The notes: a model not told the origin generated them from the letters alone. A DNA stretch of 64,000 bases from Chitinophagaceae bacterium (GCA_019638615.1 JAHBTL010000012.1:1-64000); one strand, 5' to 3'. Counted from the stretch's first letter, positions 1-9,910 are shown. Made by a program: numbers and translations.

Positions 1-55
1 AACCCTTCACATAGCAAAGTATCTTCTTTTTTTATCACTGCTCTTTTCTTCTTTC

Positions 56-1141
56 TTACCTGATACCCGCGTTCTTTTTAAGAGCAAGCAATGCTTTTAT
101 GTACATGTCAGGAATCACACCTCTTTTGTCGGGAGGTACATCCAGGAGCAGGTTGGCTCCTCTTTGTGTTACAGAAAGGTATTGATTCAACAGGGCTTCG
201 TCTGAACGCGGGATATCTCCTTCCACGTAAAACCATTCTTTCCCTATCGGGTCGCACACTTCACCGGGCATATAGTAGGTCTCTCCTTCTATTTCCCTCC
301 ATTTGTTATGCCCCCCATCCTGCGGGAGGTTTCTTTCAATGGCAATGATATCAGAAGGCCATGCATAATCCACTTTATAATTTTCACCACTGCTTATGCC
401 ACTGTTCATCATGATCACACAATTGGGCTGCAGCTTTGCCATGTGATGGTATAAATAGGTGCGGTAACCGCGGCCCAATACCCCGGGAATGTCTATCCAC
501 ATTTCCGCTATATCGCCGTACTGTGTCAGCAGTTCCGTTACCTGGGCGGTCTGAAAAGTCTGGTACATAGAGGATGTATAAGGTCCCGTTTCACCGGGAT
601 TGCGGGGAAAACTGTTCATCAGTTCGTTCCATACCACGCTGGGGGTCTGGCTTCCAAACCGATGATGATTGTCCCATGAACAATAATAGAATCCCGGTTT
701 AATGTCATATTTACGGCAGGCTTTCACAAAGGCTTCCACTACATCTGTGGTATTGCCACTGTTGGCTACCGTATAGTCTGTGTGTTGACTGGGCCATAAG
801 CAATGCCCGGCTACATGCTTGGTGGTGAGGACGGCATATTTCATACCGGCTTCTTTTGCTACGGATATCCATTGGTCTACATCGAGCTTATCCGGCGAAT
901 ATACAGCAGGAGCATCCGCACCATTGGGTATTTCTTTTCCTACGAAGGTGCTCATGCCAAAATGAATGAACATCCCGTATTGCATTGCTTCCCACTGCCT
1001 TAAATTTTTAAGACTCAACCGCTGGGCACCTTTATTTTTTTTCACAGCAGCCGCAGCAGTTGTAAAGCCCCCTGCCAGGGCAGCGCTGCCTGCTGTCATT
1101 GCCATCCCGGTAATAAAGCTTCGTCTTGATCTATTTGCCAT
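56..1141 (-). CDS. alpha-L-fucosidase, GH29 family, Tat-exported
   Basis: This 361-residue protein is predicted to hydrolyse terminal alpha-L-fucosyl linkages by the retaining GH29 mechanism. The N-terminus carries a twin-arginine motif (SRRSFI, residues 5-10), then an Ala/Gly-rich hydrophobic stretch to about residue 32, so export by the Tat route is likely. GH29 landmarks are MFIHFG (57-62), TTKHVAGHCLWPS (106-118) and the probable nucleophile Asp217 in MWIDIPG. It is shorter than many GH29 enzymes and ends soon after the catalytic barrel, with no visible beta-sandwich or carbohydrate-binding domain. It is the last gene of the minus-strand sigma/FecR/SusC/SusD series, 208 bases after susD, which ties it to glycan import. 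Family assignment is firm; the linkage specificity is not visible. Confidence 0.9.
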   Translation of the reverse strand: MANRSRRSFITGMAMTAGSAALAGGFTTAAAAVKKNKGAQRLSLKNLRQWEAMQYGMFIHFGMSTFVGKEIPNGADAPAVYSPDKLDVDQWISVAKEAGMKYAVLTTKHVAGHCLWPSQHTDYTVANSGNTTDVVEAFVKACRKYDIKPGFYYCSWDNHHRFGSQTPSVVWNELMNSFPRNPGETGPYTSSMYQTFQTAQVTELLTQYGDIAEMWIDIPGVLGRGYRTYLYHHMAKLQPNCVIMMNSGISSGENYKVDYAWPSDIIAIERNLPQDGGHNKWREIEGETYYMPGEVCDPIGKEWFYVEGDIPRSDEALLNQYLSVTQRGANLLLDVPPDKRGVIPDMYIKALLALKKNAGIR

Positions 1142-1349
1142 TACTGTGCATTTTATTTTTCACATTGCAGGATGCTTCATTACGAAAACGACTGTTGCAG
1201 CAAGAGAAGCCGTGAGGGGAAAGGGATTGATAATTTTGCAGCTTTCACGATAATTCAAACTTACGAACAATCCCTTCCCCACCAAAGCATTCTGGGCATA
1301 TTCTTTTTTACAGGGTGCATGCCCGGCTGGTTTGAGTACATCCCGGTAT

Positions 1350-3116
1350 CTAATACAAAGGATTTTGAATTAATTTGTTATTCTTATTCATTTCTTCTAA
1401 TCTGATAGGCATAAAATACGACCTATCCTTCCAATCTCTTTTTTGATCATTAATAATACTATAGGTAGTATCCGTTTGGTTATAAAACTTTTGAATATAG
1501 ATCGCTTTAACATCAGTCATCACTTGCGGAGCGATCATCCAGCGGCGAATATCAAAATACCGGTGGCTTTCAAAAGCAAGCTCTATCCTCCTTTCATGTT
1601 TTACACTTTCAATCAACGTTTCGCCTGTTGTATGAACATCGGGTAAGCCGGCTCTTTTCCGGATTATATTGATATAATTCTGAGCTTCAGCTTCTTCTCC
1701 AAGCTCTGCGCAAGCTTCTGCATACCCAAGCAACACCTCCGCGTATCGGAGATAACGCCACGGAAAACTTTGCTTTTGATAAGGGATCACTACAGCAGGA
1801 TCGATAAATTTGCGCATAAAATATCCTGTATATGTTCCTGCAAATGCAGCAACAGGACTACTTCTTGTATCCAGGCCACTGACCCAGGATCCATCTGCCT
1901 TCTGATAAAAACCGACCTGGATAACACCCTTGGGATCTAAAGCCTGCCCATTGGCAGGGCGTTCCCTCCATGGAGCGCCTTCAAAGTTGATGTTAGCATA
2001 AAAACGGGGCTCCCGGTTGCTATAAGGATGTTTAGCCTGTTCAGGATTACTCCAGCTAAACTTTGTTCCATCGTTCATTTCAAAAGCATCTACGAACTGA
2101 TTGGTAGGATTGGTATTTCCCCATCCCCCATAGCCACCAGGACTATTGGTAAATTCAATACCCTGACTACCTACGATAGACAGATCGAAAACCCGGACAA
2201 AAACGTCTTCACTGGTTTGCATCGAAAGAAATATTTCAGCGTAGTTTTTGGCAATGTTGTCTGCCGGGGCCGGGTTGGATTTATACAATTGATATACACC
2301 TAAATCAATCACTGCTTTAGCTGCATCTTTTGCCGCCTTCCACCGGGCTATTCTGTCACCGCCAACATAACCAACAAGCTCCGGATTGCTGTATCCTCCC
2401 ATCCAGGCGCCATTAGAGTTATACAAGTCGCTTGCGGCATATAAAAGCACTCTGGCTTTTAAAGCTAAAGCTGCGCCGCGGGTAGCTCTTCCATAGTTAT
2501 TGCTTTCATGAGCTAATGGCAGCAACGTAGCGGCTTTATCACAATCATCAACTATAAATTTTATACATTCTTCGAAAGTATTTCTGGGTACCTGAAAATC
2601 GTCTTTAAGGCTATAAGGTTTCGTAATGATAGGAACACCTCCGTACATAAAGGCTAAAATGTTATAATAATACGCCCTTAAAAACAATACTTCTCCAGTT
2701 AAACGGTCTTTCTTGGCCGTATTATCGTATGTATTTTTTTCGACCTGCTCAAGGAACAGATTGCATGCCCTTACCTGCTTGTATACATTCTCCCATCTTA
2801 AAGCCTGCTGTACAAGGAATCTATCAAAAATAGTATAATCGCTGGGTGTAGTGAGAGACAGCGTGGCTTCCGGCTGCCCCGCTCCGGAATTAAACATTGA
2901 TTCATCAGTGAGAGATGTCATCATCATCCGCTGTGTAGCTTCCTGCGGAAGCCCGATATAGATAAAGTTCACAAAAGATTCCATTAAGCCAAGGTCTTTC
3001 CACACAGCACCCTCATCATATTGATCCAATGGGCGCTTATCAAGTATATTTTTATTACAGGAGATAGATGGTGCGAGGACTATTAAAACAATCAATACAG
3101 ATATTACTTTTTTCAT
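1350..3116 (-). CDS. SusD/RagB-type glycan-binding outer-membrane lipoprotein
   Basis: This 588-residue surface lipoprotein would capture glycans and form the lid of the SusC channel encoded just upstream. The signal peptide ends at Cys20 (APSISC), a lipobox. The family pattern is clear: CNKNILDKRPLDQYDEGAVW after the lipobox, a TPR-like helical part with LFLRAYYYNILAFMYGGVPIITKPY near residue 145-170, and the C-terminal block PWRYLRYAEVLLGYAEACAELG followed by IRKRAGLP and ERRIELAFESHRYFDIRRW. Eleven bases separate it from susC, so the two are co-transcribed. Since the neighbouring enzymes are fucosidases, fucose-containing glycans are the likely ligand; that is inference from context. Confidence 0.95.
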   Translation of the reverse strand: MKKVISVLIVLIVLAPSISCNKNILDKRPLDQYDEGAVWKDLGLMESFVNFIYIGLPQEATQRMMMTSLTDESMFNSGAGQPEATLSLTTPSDYTIFDRFLVQQALRWENVYKQVRACNLFLEQVEKNTYDNTAKKDRLTGEVLFLRAYYYNILAFMYGGVPIITKPYSLKDDFQVPRNTFEECIKFIVDDCDKAATLLPLAHESNNYGRATRGAALALKARVLLYAASDLYNSNGAWMGGYSNPELVGYVGGDRIARWKAAKDAAKAVIDLGVYQLYKSNPAPADNIAKNYAEIFLSMQTSEDVFVRVFDLSIVGSQGIEFTNSPGGYGGWGNTNPTNQFVDAFEMNDGTKFSWSNPEQAKHPYSNREPRFYANINFEGAPWRERPANGQALDPKGVIQVGFYQKADGSWVSGLDTRSSPVAAFAGTYTGYFMRKFIDPAVVIPYQKQSFPWRYLRYAEVLLGYAEACAELGEEAEAQNYINIIRKRAGLPDVHTTGETLIESVKHERRIELAFESHRYFDIRRWMIAPQVMTDVKAIYIQKFYNQTDTTYSIINDQKRDWKDRSYFMPIRLEEMNKNNKLIQNPLY

Positions 3117-3127
3117 CTTTTAATTTT

Positions 3128-6100
3128 TTAAAAGGTTAACGTTATACCTCCGTTTATCACCTTCTGAGGAGGGTATTGCCCTGCATAAGCGCCTTCTGTC
3201 ACTGTTTCCGGATCATAATCATGTAATCCCGGGCTATAAGTAAACAAGTTATAAGCGCTAAAATATATTCTCAAAGAATTGATACCTATCTTAGTGCTTA
3301 TTGATCCGGGCAGTGTATAACCAAGCTCTATAGTCTTAAGCCTGACATAGTCTGCATTAAGAAGATAATGAGTACTTTCATTGCCTTTCCAGTATACATC
3401 TGTACGGTTATAGGCTCTCGGCTTTTTTGCATCCGGGTTATCAGGGGTCCACCTGTCAATAAAATCATATTTCACATAATTCCCTATATCTCCCGATTCA
3501 GTATCAAAATACCTTACCGCCCCGGTTGCGCCCTGCAGAAGTAAAGACAAATCGAATTGTTTATACGCTAAACTTATATTGAGTGCTCCGGTAAATACCG
3601 GTGTGGTTGTTTTATTACTTCTAACACGATCCAACCCATTAATTACACCATCATTATTTACATCTTTAAAAATAATATCCCCGGCTTGTGCCCTATCCCA
3701 ATGGGGATAAGCTTTTACGGAAGCCGAGTCTCTAAATATTCCAATCGCCTCATAGTAAAGATTTGCCCCAACAGGACGTCCGGTTGACTTTTGCCAGTCA
3801 TCCACTCCCGGGGTTTCATCCCAAAAGAGGATTTTATTTTTAGCATACCCTCCATTTACAGAAACATTGTACTTAAAGTCATTTATACGATTGTTGTATC
3901 CGATACTAAATTCAAATCCTTTGTTGCCTACTCTCCCTATATTTTCGCGAGGCAGAGATAAACCCGATGAGGTAGGAATGGAAGCGTTTCTGAATGCGAG
4001 AATGTGCGTACGTTTATTACTATATACATCCAGCGATATAGAAAGCTTGTTATTCAGCAAGAGGGCATCAAAACCTATATTGGCCTGATTTGCTACTTCC
4101 CATGTAATGTCTTCATTAGGAATTCTGGCTTCATAAAGTGTTGTGTTCTGTTGTCCGGCTCCAAAATCATATATGCTTCCAAAGGCATAAGTGGATAAAT
4201 ATTGCCACGCAGCGATGCGATCATTACCTGTTTGCCCCCATGAAGCCCGTAATTTAAGATCATTAATAAATGGCAGGTTATCTCTCATGAATTTTTCTTC
4301 AGACAATCTCCAACCAACAGAAACCCCGGGAAAAAATCCAAAGCGACCTTTTTCCGGAAAAATATAAGAACCATCATACCTCCATACAAACTCCAGGAGG
4401 TATTTCTCCATATAATTGTAATTAAATCGTCCGAAATAATTCAATCTTGCGTCTGCATAGGCGGAACCTGAATTGTCTTTTTCTAAATTCCCTCCTAATG
4501 ATAATGCGTCAATAGCAGAAGAAATAAAATACCTTCTGTAAGCGCTGAACGCTTCTCCATCTCCTGTACGACTTTCCATTCCCGCTAACAGGTTCACAGT
4601 ATTTTCGCCAAACACCTTCTTATAGTTCACGGTTCCATACAACAGCAGGGTCTTATTGTCCTGCATGCTTTCTGTCAGCCTGGCATCAGAAAATCCTTTA
4701 ATACCCTGCTTTAAGACCGGGTTATTTTGATCATCATAAGACTGGTGGTCCCAGGAATATAAATACCACGGAGTTTGCCATAGCTTTCTTAACAGAAATG
4801 ATTTATCTAAGCTGGCATTACCGGTAAAAGATAAACCTTTCACCCAGGGGATATTGACATTTAACTTTAGGCTGCTGTTAAATACATACCATTTGTTTTT
4901 ATCATAGCCGGCAGCATCTGTACTTATAATCGCAGGGTTATCTCCTTCCCCCACATCTTCTCCCGGGGTTCCATCCGGCCAGGAAGCGTGCATCCTGGGA
5001 TCTGCTCTTTTAAGCATTCTGAATATGGTGCTGGCGGGCCTGCTGGGATAGTTCTGATCTTCCATTCTTCCCACAATGTCAAATGTAACACTTACATTAT
5101 CTGATATTTTACCATCAATATTGCTATGAAGATTATACTGTTTAAAATAGCTGGAACTGTTGTGATAATAACCATCCTCAAATTTTGATCCGAGCAAAAA
5201 ATAATACTTTAACCTGTCGTTCCCTCCGGTCATAGAAACATTCATATAATTCTGGTTAGACCAGGGTTTCAGCACTGTTGCAAACCAGTCTGTATTTGGA
5301 TAGTTCCAGGGATCATTGTTATTCTCCTTTAACTTTTGAAGTTCCTCAGCAGAAGTTCTCGGCGCTCTTCCCGCATAAATGTCAATCTCATTTAGCATTG
5401 TAGCGTATTCCCATGCATTGGCCATTTTGGGAATTACAGTAGGCCGATTAAATCCCCTGTTTAAATTAAAGGTAATCTGAGGCTTGCCGGACTTGCCTCG
5501 TTTGGTAGTAACCAGGATCACTCCATTGGCGGCTTGTGCCCCGTAAATTGCGGCAGACGCATCCTTAAGCACAGTAACACTTTCAACTGCACCGGGATCA
5601 ATTCTATCTAGCGAACGGCCCGGTACTCCATCCACTACAATCAATGGGCTGTTGTCTCCTAAAGTATTTATTCCCCTGATCAAAATAGTAGAACCATCTC
5701 TTCCCGGCTCTCCAGAACGTTGCACAGACGATAAGCCGGGCAGGCGACCAACGAGTGAGTTACTAACATTGGTAGAAGGGTTTTTTGCAACATCACCTCC
5801 CTGAACAGCTACTACAGAGCCGGTAACCGTAACTTTTTTTTGCGTTCCGTAACCCACCACCACTATCTGCTCCATATCCGAAACTTTGGACTTCATCACC
5901 ACATTAATTTGCTTCCTGTTGCTGATCAATACTTCCTGCTGTTCATAGCTCACATGAGAAAACACAAGCGTTCCCTTCAGCCCGGACAACCTGATAGAAT
6001 AATTCCCGTTAGCGTCCGTGGTGGCACCCGACTGCGTGCCCTTTAGCGCTACACTAACGCCCGGCAGGATATCGCCATTTTCATTGGAAACAGTTCCAGT

Positions 6101-6544
6101 CAATTCGATCAGGGAATCCTGCCGGACAATGACCGGCTTGTTGGGGCTTTCCGGTTTGGGTTTTATTACAACGGTTTTCTCTACGATCTCGTAGGTCAGG
6201 TTCTTGCCTTTCAATACTTCCTCCACAGACTCCTGCAGGGAAACATTTTTTAGATCCACCGTTACATTGCCTGCATTCTGAACAAGCGTATAACTGAACA
6301 GGAAATCGTACCCGCTTTGCTTTTGTATGCGCTTAAACACTTTTTGCAAAGGGGTATTCTTTTCTGAAAGCGTAATTTGCGAAAAGCCTTTTGCACTTAC
6401 GGTAAGACAAGCGGAAAATAAAAGGATGGCAGTGAGGTTCATGATACACAGCAGTTTTTTGGTTAACAGCCGAAACCTCGCTTCTCTTTTCTTAAAACAG
6501 GAGGACGGAAGTGGGCAGCAGCCGCTACAAAGCGCTTTTTTCAT
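3128..6544 (-). CDS. SusC/RagA TonB-dependent transporter with STN signalling domain
   Basis: This 1138-residue outer-membrane transporter imports oligosaccharides using TonB energy. After a long N-terminus and hydrophobic signal (about residues 35-52) comes an STN domain (about 55-125, ITLSEKNTPLQKVFKRIQKQ onward), then a CarboxypepD_reg-like domain (about 147-220), a plug with VVVGYGTQKK near 230 and the LIVVDGVPG / VTVLKDASAAIYGAQAANGVILVTTKRG blocks, and a 22-strand-type barrel ending GGITLTF. The STN domain is diagnostic of receptors that signal through a FecR anti-sigma factor, and a FecR and an ECF sigma gene lie directly upstream on the same strand. The first 30 residues are Cys-rich and unlike a signal peptide; a later start, such as the Met of CIMNLTAILLF, is plausible. 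Confidence 0.95.
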   Translation of the reverse strand: MKKALCSGCCPLPSSCFKKREARFRLLTKKLLCIMNLTAILLFSACLTVSAKGFSQITLSEKNTPLQKVFKRIQKQSGYDFLFSYTLVQNAGNVTVDLKNVSLQESVEEVLKGKNLTYEIVEKTVVIKPKPESPNKPVIVRQDSLIELTGTVSNENGDILPGVSVALKGTQSGATTDANGNYSIRLSGLKGTLVFSHVSYEQQEVLISNRKQINVVMKSKVSDMEQIVVVGYGTQKKVTVTGSVVAVQGGDVAKNPSTNVSNSLVGRLPGLSSVQRSGEPGRDGSTILIRGINTLGDNSPLIVVDGVPGRSLDRIDPGAVESVTVLKDASAAIYGAQAANGVILVTTKRGKSGKPQITFNLNRGFNRPTVIPKMANAWEYATMLNEIDIYAGRAPRTSAEELQKLKENNNDPWNYPNTDWFATVLKPWSNQNYMNVSMTGGNDRLKYYFLLGSKFEDGYYHNSSSYFKQYNLHSNIDGKISDNVSVTFDIVGRMEDQNYPSRPASTIFRMLKRADPRMHASWPDGTPGEDVGEGDNPAIISTDAAGYDKNKWYVFNSSLKLNVNIPWVKGLSFTGNASLDKSFLLRKLWQTPWYLYSWDHQSYDDQNNPVLKQGIKGFSDARLTESMQDNKTLLLYGTVNYKKVFGENTVNLLAGMESRTGDGEAFSAYRRYFISSAIDALSLGGNLEKDNSGSAYADARLNYFGRFNYNYMEKYLLEFVWRYDGSYIFPEKGRFGFFPGVSVGWRLSEEKFMRDNLPFINDLKLRASWGQTGNDRIAAWQYLSTYAFGSIYDFGAGQQNTTLYEARIPNEDITWEVANQANIGFDALLLNNKLSISLDVYSNKRTHILAFRNASIPTSSGLSLPRENIGRVGNKGFEFSIGYNNRINDFKYNVSVNGGYAKNKILFWDETPGVDDWQKSTGRPVGANLYYEAIGIFRDSASVKAYPHWDRAQAGDIIFKDVNNDGVINGLDRVRSNKTTTPVFTGALNISLAYKQFDLSLLLQGATGAVRYFDTESGDIGNYVKYDFIDRWTPDNPDAKKPRAYNRTDVYWKGNESTHYLLNADYVRLKTIELGYTLPGSISTKIGINSLRIYFSAYNLFTYSPGLHDYDPETVTEGAYAGQYPPQKVINGGITLTF

Positions 6545-6697
6545 AACTTTGTTTGTTTGGTTTGATGAAATAATTAGCAGTCTCTCAATTGTTATTTATG
6601 GGGTCAGATCAAACATCTGCCGTCCCGGCTCCACCCGGGGCGGTTTTGTTTAACAGACCAGATAGCCTCTTTAGTCATCTCAAGCTTGCTGAAGGAG

Positions 6698-7858
6698 CTA
6701 TTTCAGTCCTATGATCTTCTTCCCTTCAATTTTAAATTTTACTTCCCCCGTTTTCTCCAGCATTTCCAGCACGCTTGAAACGTTCGCGCTTCTTGAAATG
6801 GAACCGCCTATCAGCCCCGTTACATTTCCTTTATACTCTACCTCCACATCATACCATCTCGATATTTGTCTCATGATCGTTTGAATATCCGTCTTTTCGC
6901 CAAATTGGAATTTCCCGTTTTTCCAGGCCATTACTTCATCTACATCCACGTCGTCTGACACTCTTATTTGTGCTCCACCTTTCGCCTGTGAAAAAACCGC
7001 CTGCTCACCAGGTTTTATTATACTTGATGCTGTATTCCTGGTGCCGGAAACCTTCACTGATCCTTCCAACAAAGTAACCCTGATATCAGTTTCATCATCA
7101 TAAGCATTCACATTAAAATGAGTACCTAAAACCCTTACGCTCATTTTCCCCCTGTCAACAATAAAAGGCCTGGCAGCATTACGGGTAACCTCGAAATAGG
7201 CCTCTCCTGTTATGGATACTTTTCTTTCTTTACCAACAAAAGCTACCGGGTAAGTAAGAGAACTTCCTGCATTCAGCCAGACATGTGACCCGTCGGCCAA
7301 TGCGATATCAATCACTTTGCTTCCCCGCGGATTATACAAAGTATTGTATATCTCCTCCTGTCCTTCTCCTTTAGCAGAAGCCTGGTAGCTGAGCTTTCCA
7401 TCGGCATCTTTCACGATCTTAATATTGCCCTGCACGGCAATGGATCCGTTTGCCATACTGTCCAGGAAAACTTTATGCCCATTGGCAAGGGTGATCATAG
7501 CCCTGTTAGCAGCAGGCGGAGCTATATCCTGGGGGACAGGTACGCTGACTATCTCAGTTTGTTCTTTAGCCTTGTTAAGGGAAAAAAAATAACACCCGGC
7601 TCCAACCATCAAAATAATGGAGGCGGCAACAGTCCATTTGTATAAGGCTTTCTTATAAAAAGGCACCACCAAGGCATCTTTGTTCATTGCTGCAACAATG
7701 CGCAGGTACAACTGTTCCTTAATTGTTTCATCATCTATTGAGCTCCCGTCCGGTTCTGCAACCGAGGCATACCATTTATCCACAATCGCCTTTTCTTCAG
7801 CGGTAGCACTACCATCCATATACCTGCGTAACAGCCGAAGTGCCTTTTTTTGTCGCAT
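6698..7858 (-). CDS. FecR-family anti-sigma factor
   Basis: This 386-residue inner-membrane regulator would bind the ECF sigma factor on its cytoplasmic side and the STN domain of SusC in the periplasm. The cytoplasmic N-terminus begins with a Lys/Arg-rich helix (RQKKALRLLRRYMDGSATAEEKAIVDKWY), a single membrane segment covers about residues 70-90 (WTVAASIILMVGAGCYFF), and the FecR domain follows with IDIALADGSHVWLNAGSSLTYP, a GEAYFEVTRNAARPFIVDRG block and VRVLGTHFNVNAY. A DUF4974-type C-terminal domain closes the protein (FQFGEKTDIQTIMRQISRWYDVEVEY). It lies between the sigma gene and susC, the usual order for trans-envelope control of a Sus-like locus. Confidence 0.95.
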   Translation of the reverse strand: MRQKKALRLLRRYMDGSATAEEKAIVDKWYASVAEPDGSSIDDETIKEQLYLRIVAAMNKDALVVPFYKKALYKWTVAASIILMVGAGCYFFSLNKAKEQTEIVSVPVPQDIAPPAANRAMITLANGHKVFLDSMANGSIAVQGNIKIVKDADGKLSYQASAKGEGQEEIYNTLYNPRGSKVIDIALADGSHVWLNAGSSLTYPVAFVGKERKVSITGEAYFEVTRNAARPFIVDRGKMSVRVLGTHFNVNAYDDETDIRVTLLEGSVKVSGTRNTASSIIKPGEQAVFSQAKGGAQIRVSDDVDVDEVMAWKNGKFQFGEKTDIQTIMRQISRWYDVEVEYKGNVTGLIGGSISRSANVSSVLEMLEKTGEVKFKIEGKKIIGLK

Positions 7859-7970
7859 ACACTTTGTTTTAGACGGGCAGCCGGGTTTTTGTACCGGCTC
7901 ATTTATATAAATACCCTGAGAGAGGGATTAGTACTATTCGGAATTAAAAAAATTGAGCGCGTTGCTTTAG

Positions 7971-8195
7971 ATCAGGAGAAGCCATCCTAGCTCATTTATA
8001 CGGCAGGGACGTAAAAAAGGCGTTGAAGAGGGTATTGAAAAAGGGCGAAAAAAAGGTATTAAAGAAGGCAAGCAGGATGTTATTGAAAACCTGATTATCA
8101 GGTTAGGACTTTCAGACAGGCAGGCGGCCGACATTGCTGAAGTGCCTGTCAGCTTCATAAAAAAAGTCCGCGCTTCACTGAAAAAGAAAAAATAA
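7971..8195 (+). pseudogene. remnant of an Rpn-type PD-(D/E)XK nuclease/transposase family gene (3' end)
   Basis: An open stretch without a start codon begins right after a stop at 7968 and ends at TAA 8193-8195. Its translation has the Gly/Lys/Glu repeat seen at the end of Rpn (recombination-promoting nuclease) proteins, GRKKGVEEGIEKGRKKGIKE, followed by LGLSDRQAADIAEVPVSFIKKVR and a Lys-rich end. The catalytic N-terminal nuclease domain is missing. It sits on the opposite strand to both neighbours, in the 400-base gap between the sigma-factor and fecR genes. I read it as the decayed tail of a former gene. The family call rests on the characteristic C-terminal pattern only. Confidence 0.6.
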
Positions 8196-8259
8196 TTGAT
8201 TGAAGCTTAAAGATAAAAATGCTCCGGTTCCGGGGTATTTTTTTTACCCTATCCTAACA

Positions 8260-8823
8260 TCAAAGCAAAAAAAGAAGCAGGGAGTTGTATTTACCCAGCT
8301 TTTCTCTCAATCTTTTAAGAGCGGTGTGGAGGGTATTTTTTACCGTCTGTTCAGAAATATTGAGGCGGGCGGCGATCTCGGTAACCTGTAAATGCTCCAT
8401 CCGGCTAAGACGGTATATCTCCTGCATTCTTTCCGGCAGTTCGCTTACTTCATTCGCAATCACGGTTTGCAATTCTTTATACGCTAACAATTCTTCCGTG
8501 GTAAGCTCCGTATGTTCCAGTTCTTCTGCATTGAGCGGCAGCAGCACACCTTTTTTTGCCTGGCGGTAAACGAGCTTAATGATGGCATATTTGATAGCAG
8601 CATATAGATAAGGAGCGAGAGAATCTTTTATTTCAATGTGGCCTTTATTGCGCCAGCAACTGATAAAAGCCTGCTGTACCACGTCCTGCGCATCGGCATC
8701 ATTGCCAACGCGTGCCAGCGCTTTCTTGTACAGTATTTCCCAATACCGCTCGTACAAAATACGGAATGCCGCTCCTTCATCAGCGGCGGCAAGCAAAGCC
8801 TTATCTGTAAACAACTCTGTCAT
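8260..8823 (-). CDS. ECF RNA polymerase sigma factor (Bacteroidetes sigma-70 type)
   Basis: This 187-residue sigma factor would direct RNA polymerase to the downstream Sus-like operon when released by FecR. Region 2 spans about residues 20-90 (AFRILYERYWEILYKKALARVGNDADAQDVVQQAFISCWRN) and region 4 spans about 120-180 (LPERMQEIYRLSRMEHLQVTEIAARLNISEQTVKNTLHTALKRLREKL), a classic helix-turn-helix. There is no region 1 or 3, as expected for an ECF factor. The gene precedes fecR, susC and susD on the same strand, separated from fecR by 400 bases that hold an inverted remnant of an unrelated gene. That gap may weaken co-transcription with fecR. Confidence 0.93.
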   Translation of the reverse strand: MTELFTDKALLAAADEGAAFRILYERYWEILYKKALARVGNDADAQDVVQQAFISCWRNKGHIEIKDSLAPYLYAAIKYAIIKLVYRQAKKGVLLPLNAEELEHTELTTEELLAYKELQTVIANEVSELPERMQEIYRLSRMEHLQVTEIAARLNISEQTVKNTLHTALKRLREKLGKYNSLLLFLL

Positions 8824-8913
8824 GTGATTCCTTCACGATATGAAAACCAAGATAATGATTTTTTATTTTTTTGAAGTAAATCCTTATTGCTGCCGGATCG
8901 TAGCATTAATGAT

Positions 8914-9798
8914 CTATTCTGTAAGCTTTATCCGATATTCACGGGGAGGCATTCCTTTTATTTTTTTGAAAAAGCGATTAAAATTTGTAAGACTGTTGAA
9001 GCCGCATTGATATGCGATTGCTCCTATAGAATGATCATCGCCGGCCATTAGTTTACATGCCTGGGTTATGCGTACTTCATTTACAAAATCTATAAAAGTT
9101 TTTTGCGTACGGCTTTTAAAATACCGGCAAAAAGCCTGTTTGTTCATGTGTATTAAAGATGCCGCTGCTTCCAGGCTGATGTTAGCAGATAAATTCGCAA
9201 ATACATATTTAAATACTTTATCCATTTTTTCATTATCCCGGTTCGAATAGGTATTTACATATCCTGCTCCTGCAAGCAATACATATTCCCTGGCAGAACA
9301 CAATAGTTCCAACATTTCCAGTAATAAAATAAGTTTGGCAGGGCTCTGCTTTTCGTGGGACATTTTTAGCAATAAATTTTTCAACGACTCTTTTGTTTTG
9401 CCATAAAACTTCATCCCACGTTTCGCTGTTTCTACAACGGTCTGTAGTTTTTTTGTATTAAAGAAGTTGGAAAGCAGCGCTACCAGCTTTTCCGGGTGAA
9501 AAAATAAAGCAACCGAACGTGCAGATACTTCAGACAGGGATGTTACAGCATCCGGAACCGGGTCATTGTGCCATACATGAGGGATACAGGATCCTAAAAA
9601 TGTTAATTCGCCTGCATCAAAATTTTCCACACAATCTCCCACTATTTTATACCCGGCGCTTTTTACAATATAAGTGATCTGGCACTCTGTATGAAAATGG
9701 AATTCCGTTGTAAAACTGGGGCGATCAATAAATCTCGTAGCATATACTTCGTTTTCCAGGCCCTCGAGTATTTTGGCAAAAACAGGCTTCATTTTCAC
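8914..9798 (-). CDS. AraC-family transcriptional regulator with cupin sensor domain
   Basis: This 294-residue protein is a likely sugar-responsive regulator of the plus-strand catabolic genes. The N-terminal half looks like a cupin ligand-binding domain (FHFHTECQITYIVKSAGYKIVGD, then GELTFLGSCIPHVWHND, residues 30-80). The C-terminal 100 residues hold two helix-turn-helix units of AraC type: ISLEAAASLIHMNKQAFCRYFKSRTQKTF and HSIGAIAYQCGFNSLTNFNRFFKKIKGMPPREYR. It is transcribed divergently from the SDR gene with 112 bases between, the usual place for an AraC operator. The locus therefore has two kinds of control: ECF/FecR on the minus strand and AraC on the plus strand. L-fucose or a metabolite as the ligand is inference from context. 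Confidence 0.93.
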   Translation of the reverse strand: MKMKPVFAKILEGLENEVYATRFIDRPSFTTEFHFHTECQITYIVKSAGYKIVGDCVENFDAGELTFLGSCIPHVWHNDPVPDAVTSLSEVSARSVALFFHPEKLVALLSNFFNTKKLQTVVETAKRGMKFYGKTKESLKNLLLKMSHEKQSPAKLILLLEMLELLCSAREYVLLAGAGYVNTYSNRDNEKMDKVFKYVFANLSANISLEAAASLIHMNKQAFCRYFKSRTQKTFIDFVNEVRITQACKLMAGDDHSIGAIAYQCGFNSLTNFNRFFKKIKGMPPREYRIKLTE

Positions 9799-9830
9799 TT
9801 ATTATTAATGATCATTCTTAAATTATTGCT

Positions 9831-9849
9831 AATATAAGACCAATATAAG
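9831..9849. promoter_or_regulatory. candidate AraC operator: direct repeat AATATAAG
   Basis: The octamer AATATAAG occurs at 9831-9838 and again at 9842-9849, a spacing of 11 bases or one helical turn. It lies in the 112-base divergent region between the araC-type gene and the SDR gene. AraC-family proteins commonly bind same-face direct repeats. The site is AT-rich, so chance is possible. Confidence 0.35.
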
Positions 9850-9910
9850 TCATTAAACGGAAAGCCGCCGGATCATATTCAGTGTATATTCGTATAAAAA
9901 CAAGGTAACT

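Noticed and set aside
7967-8158. 63-residue minus-strand frame in the sigma-fecR gap
   Set aside because: Ser/Pro/Phe-rich shadow of the plus-strand Rpn-type remnant, which has the recognisable protein pattern.
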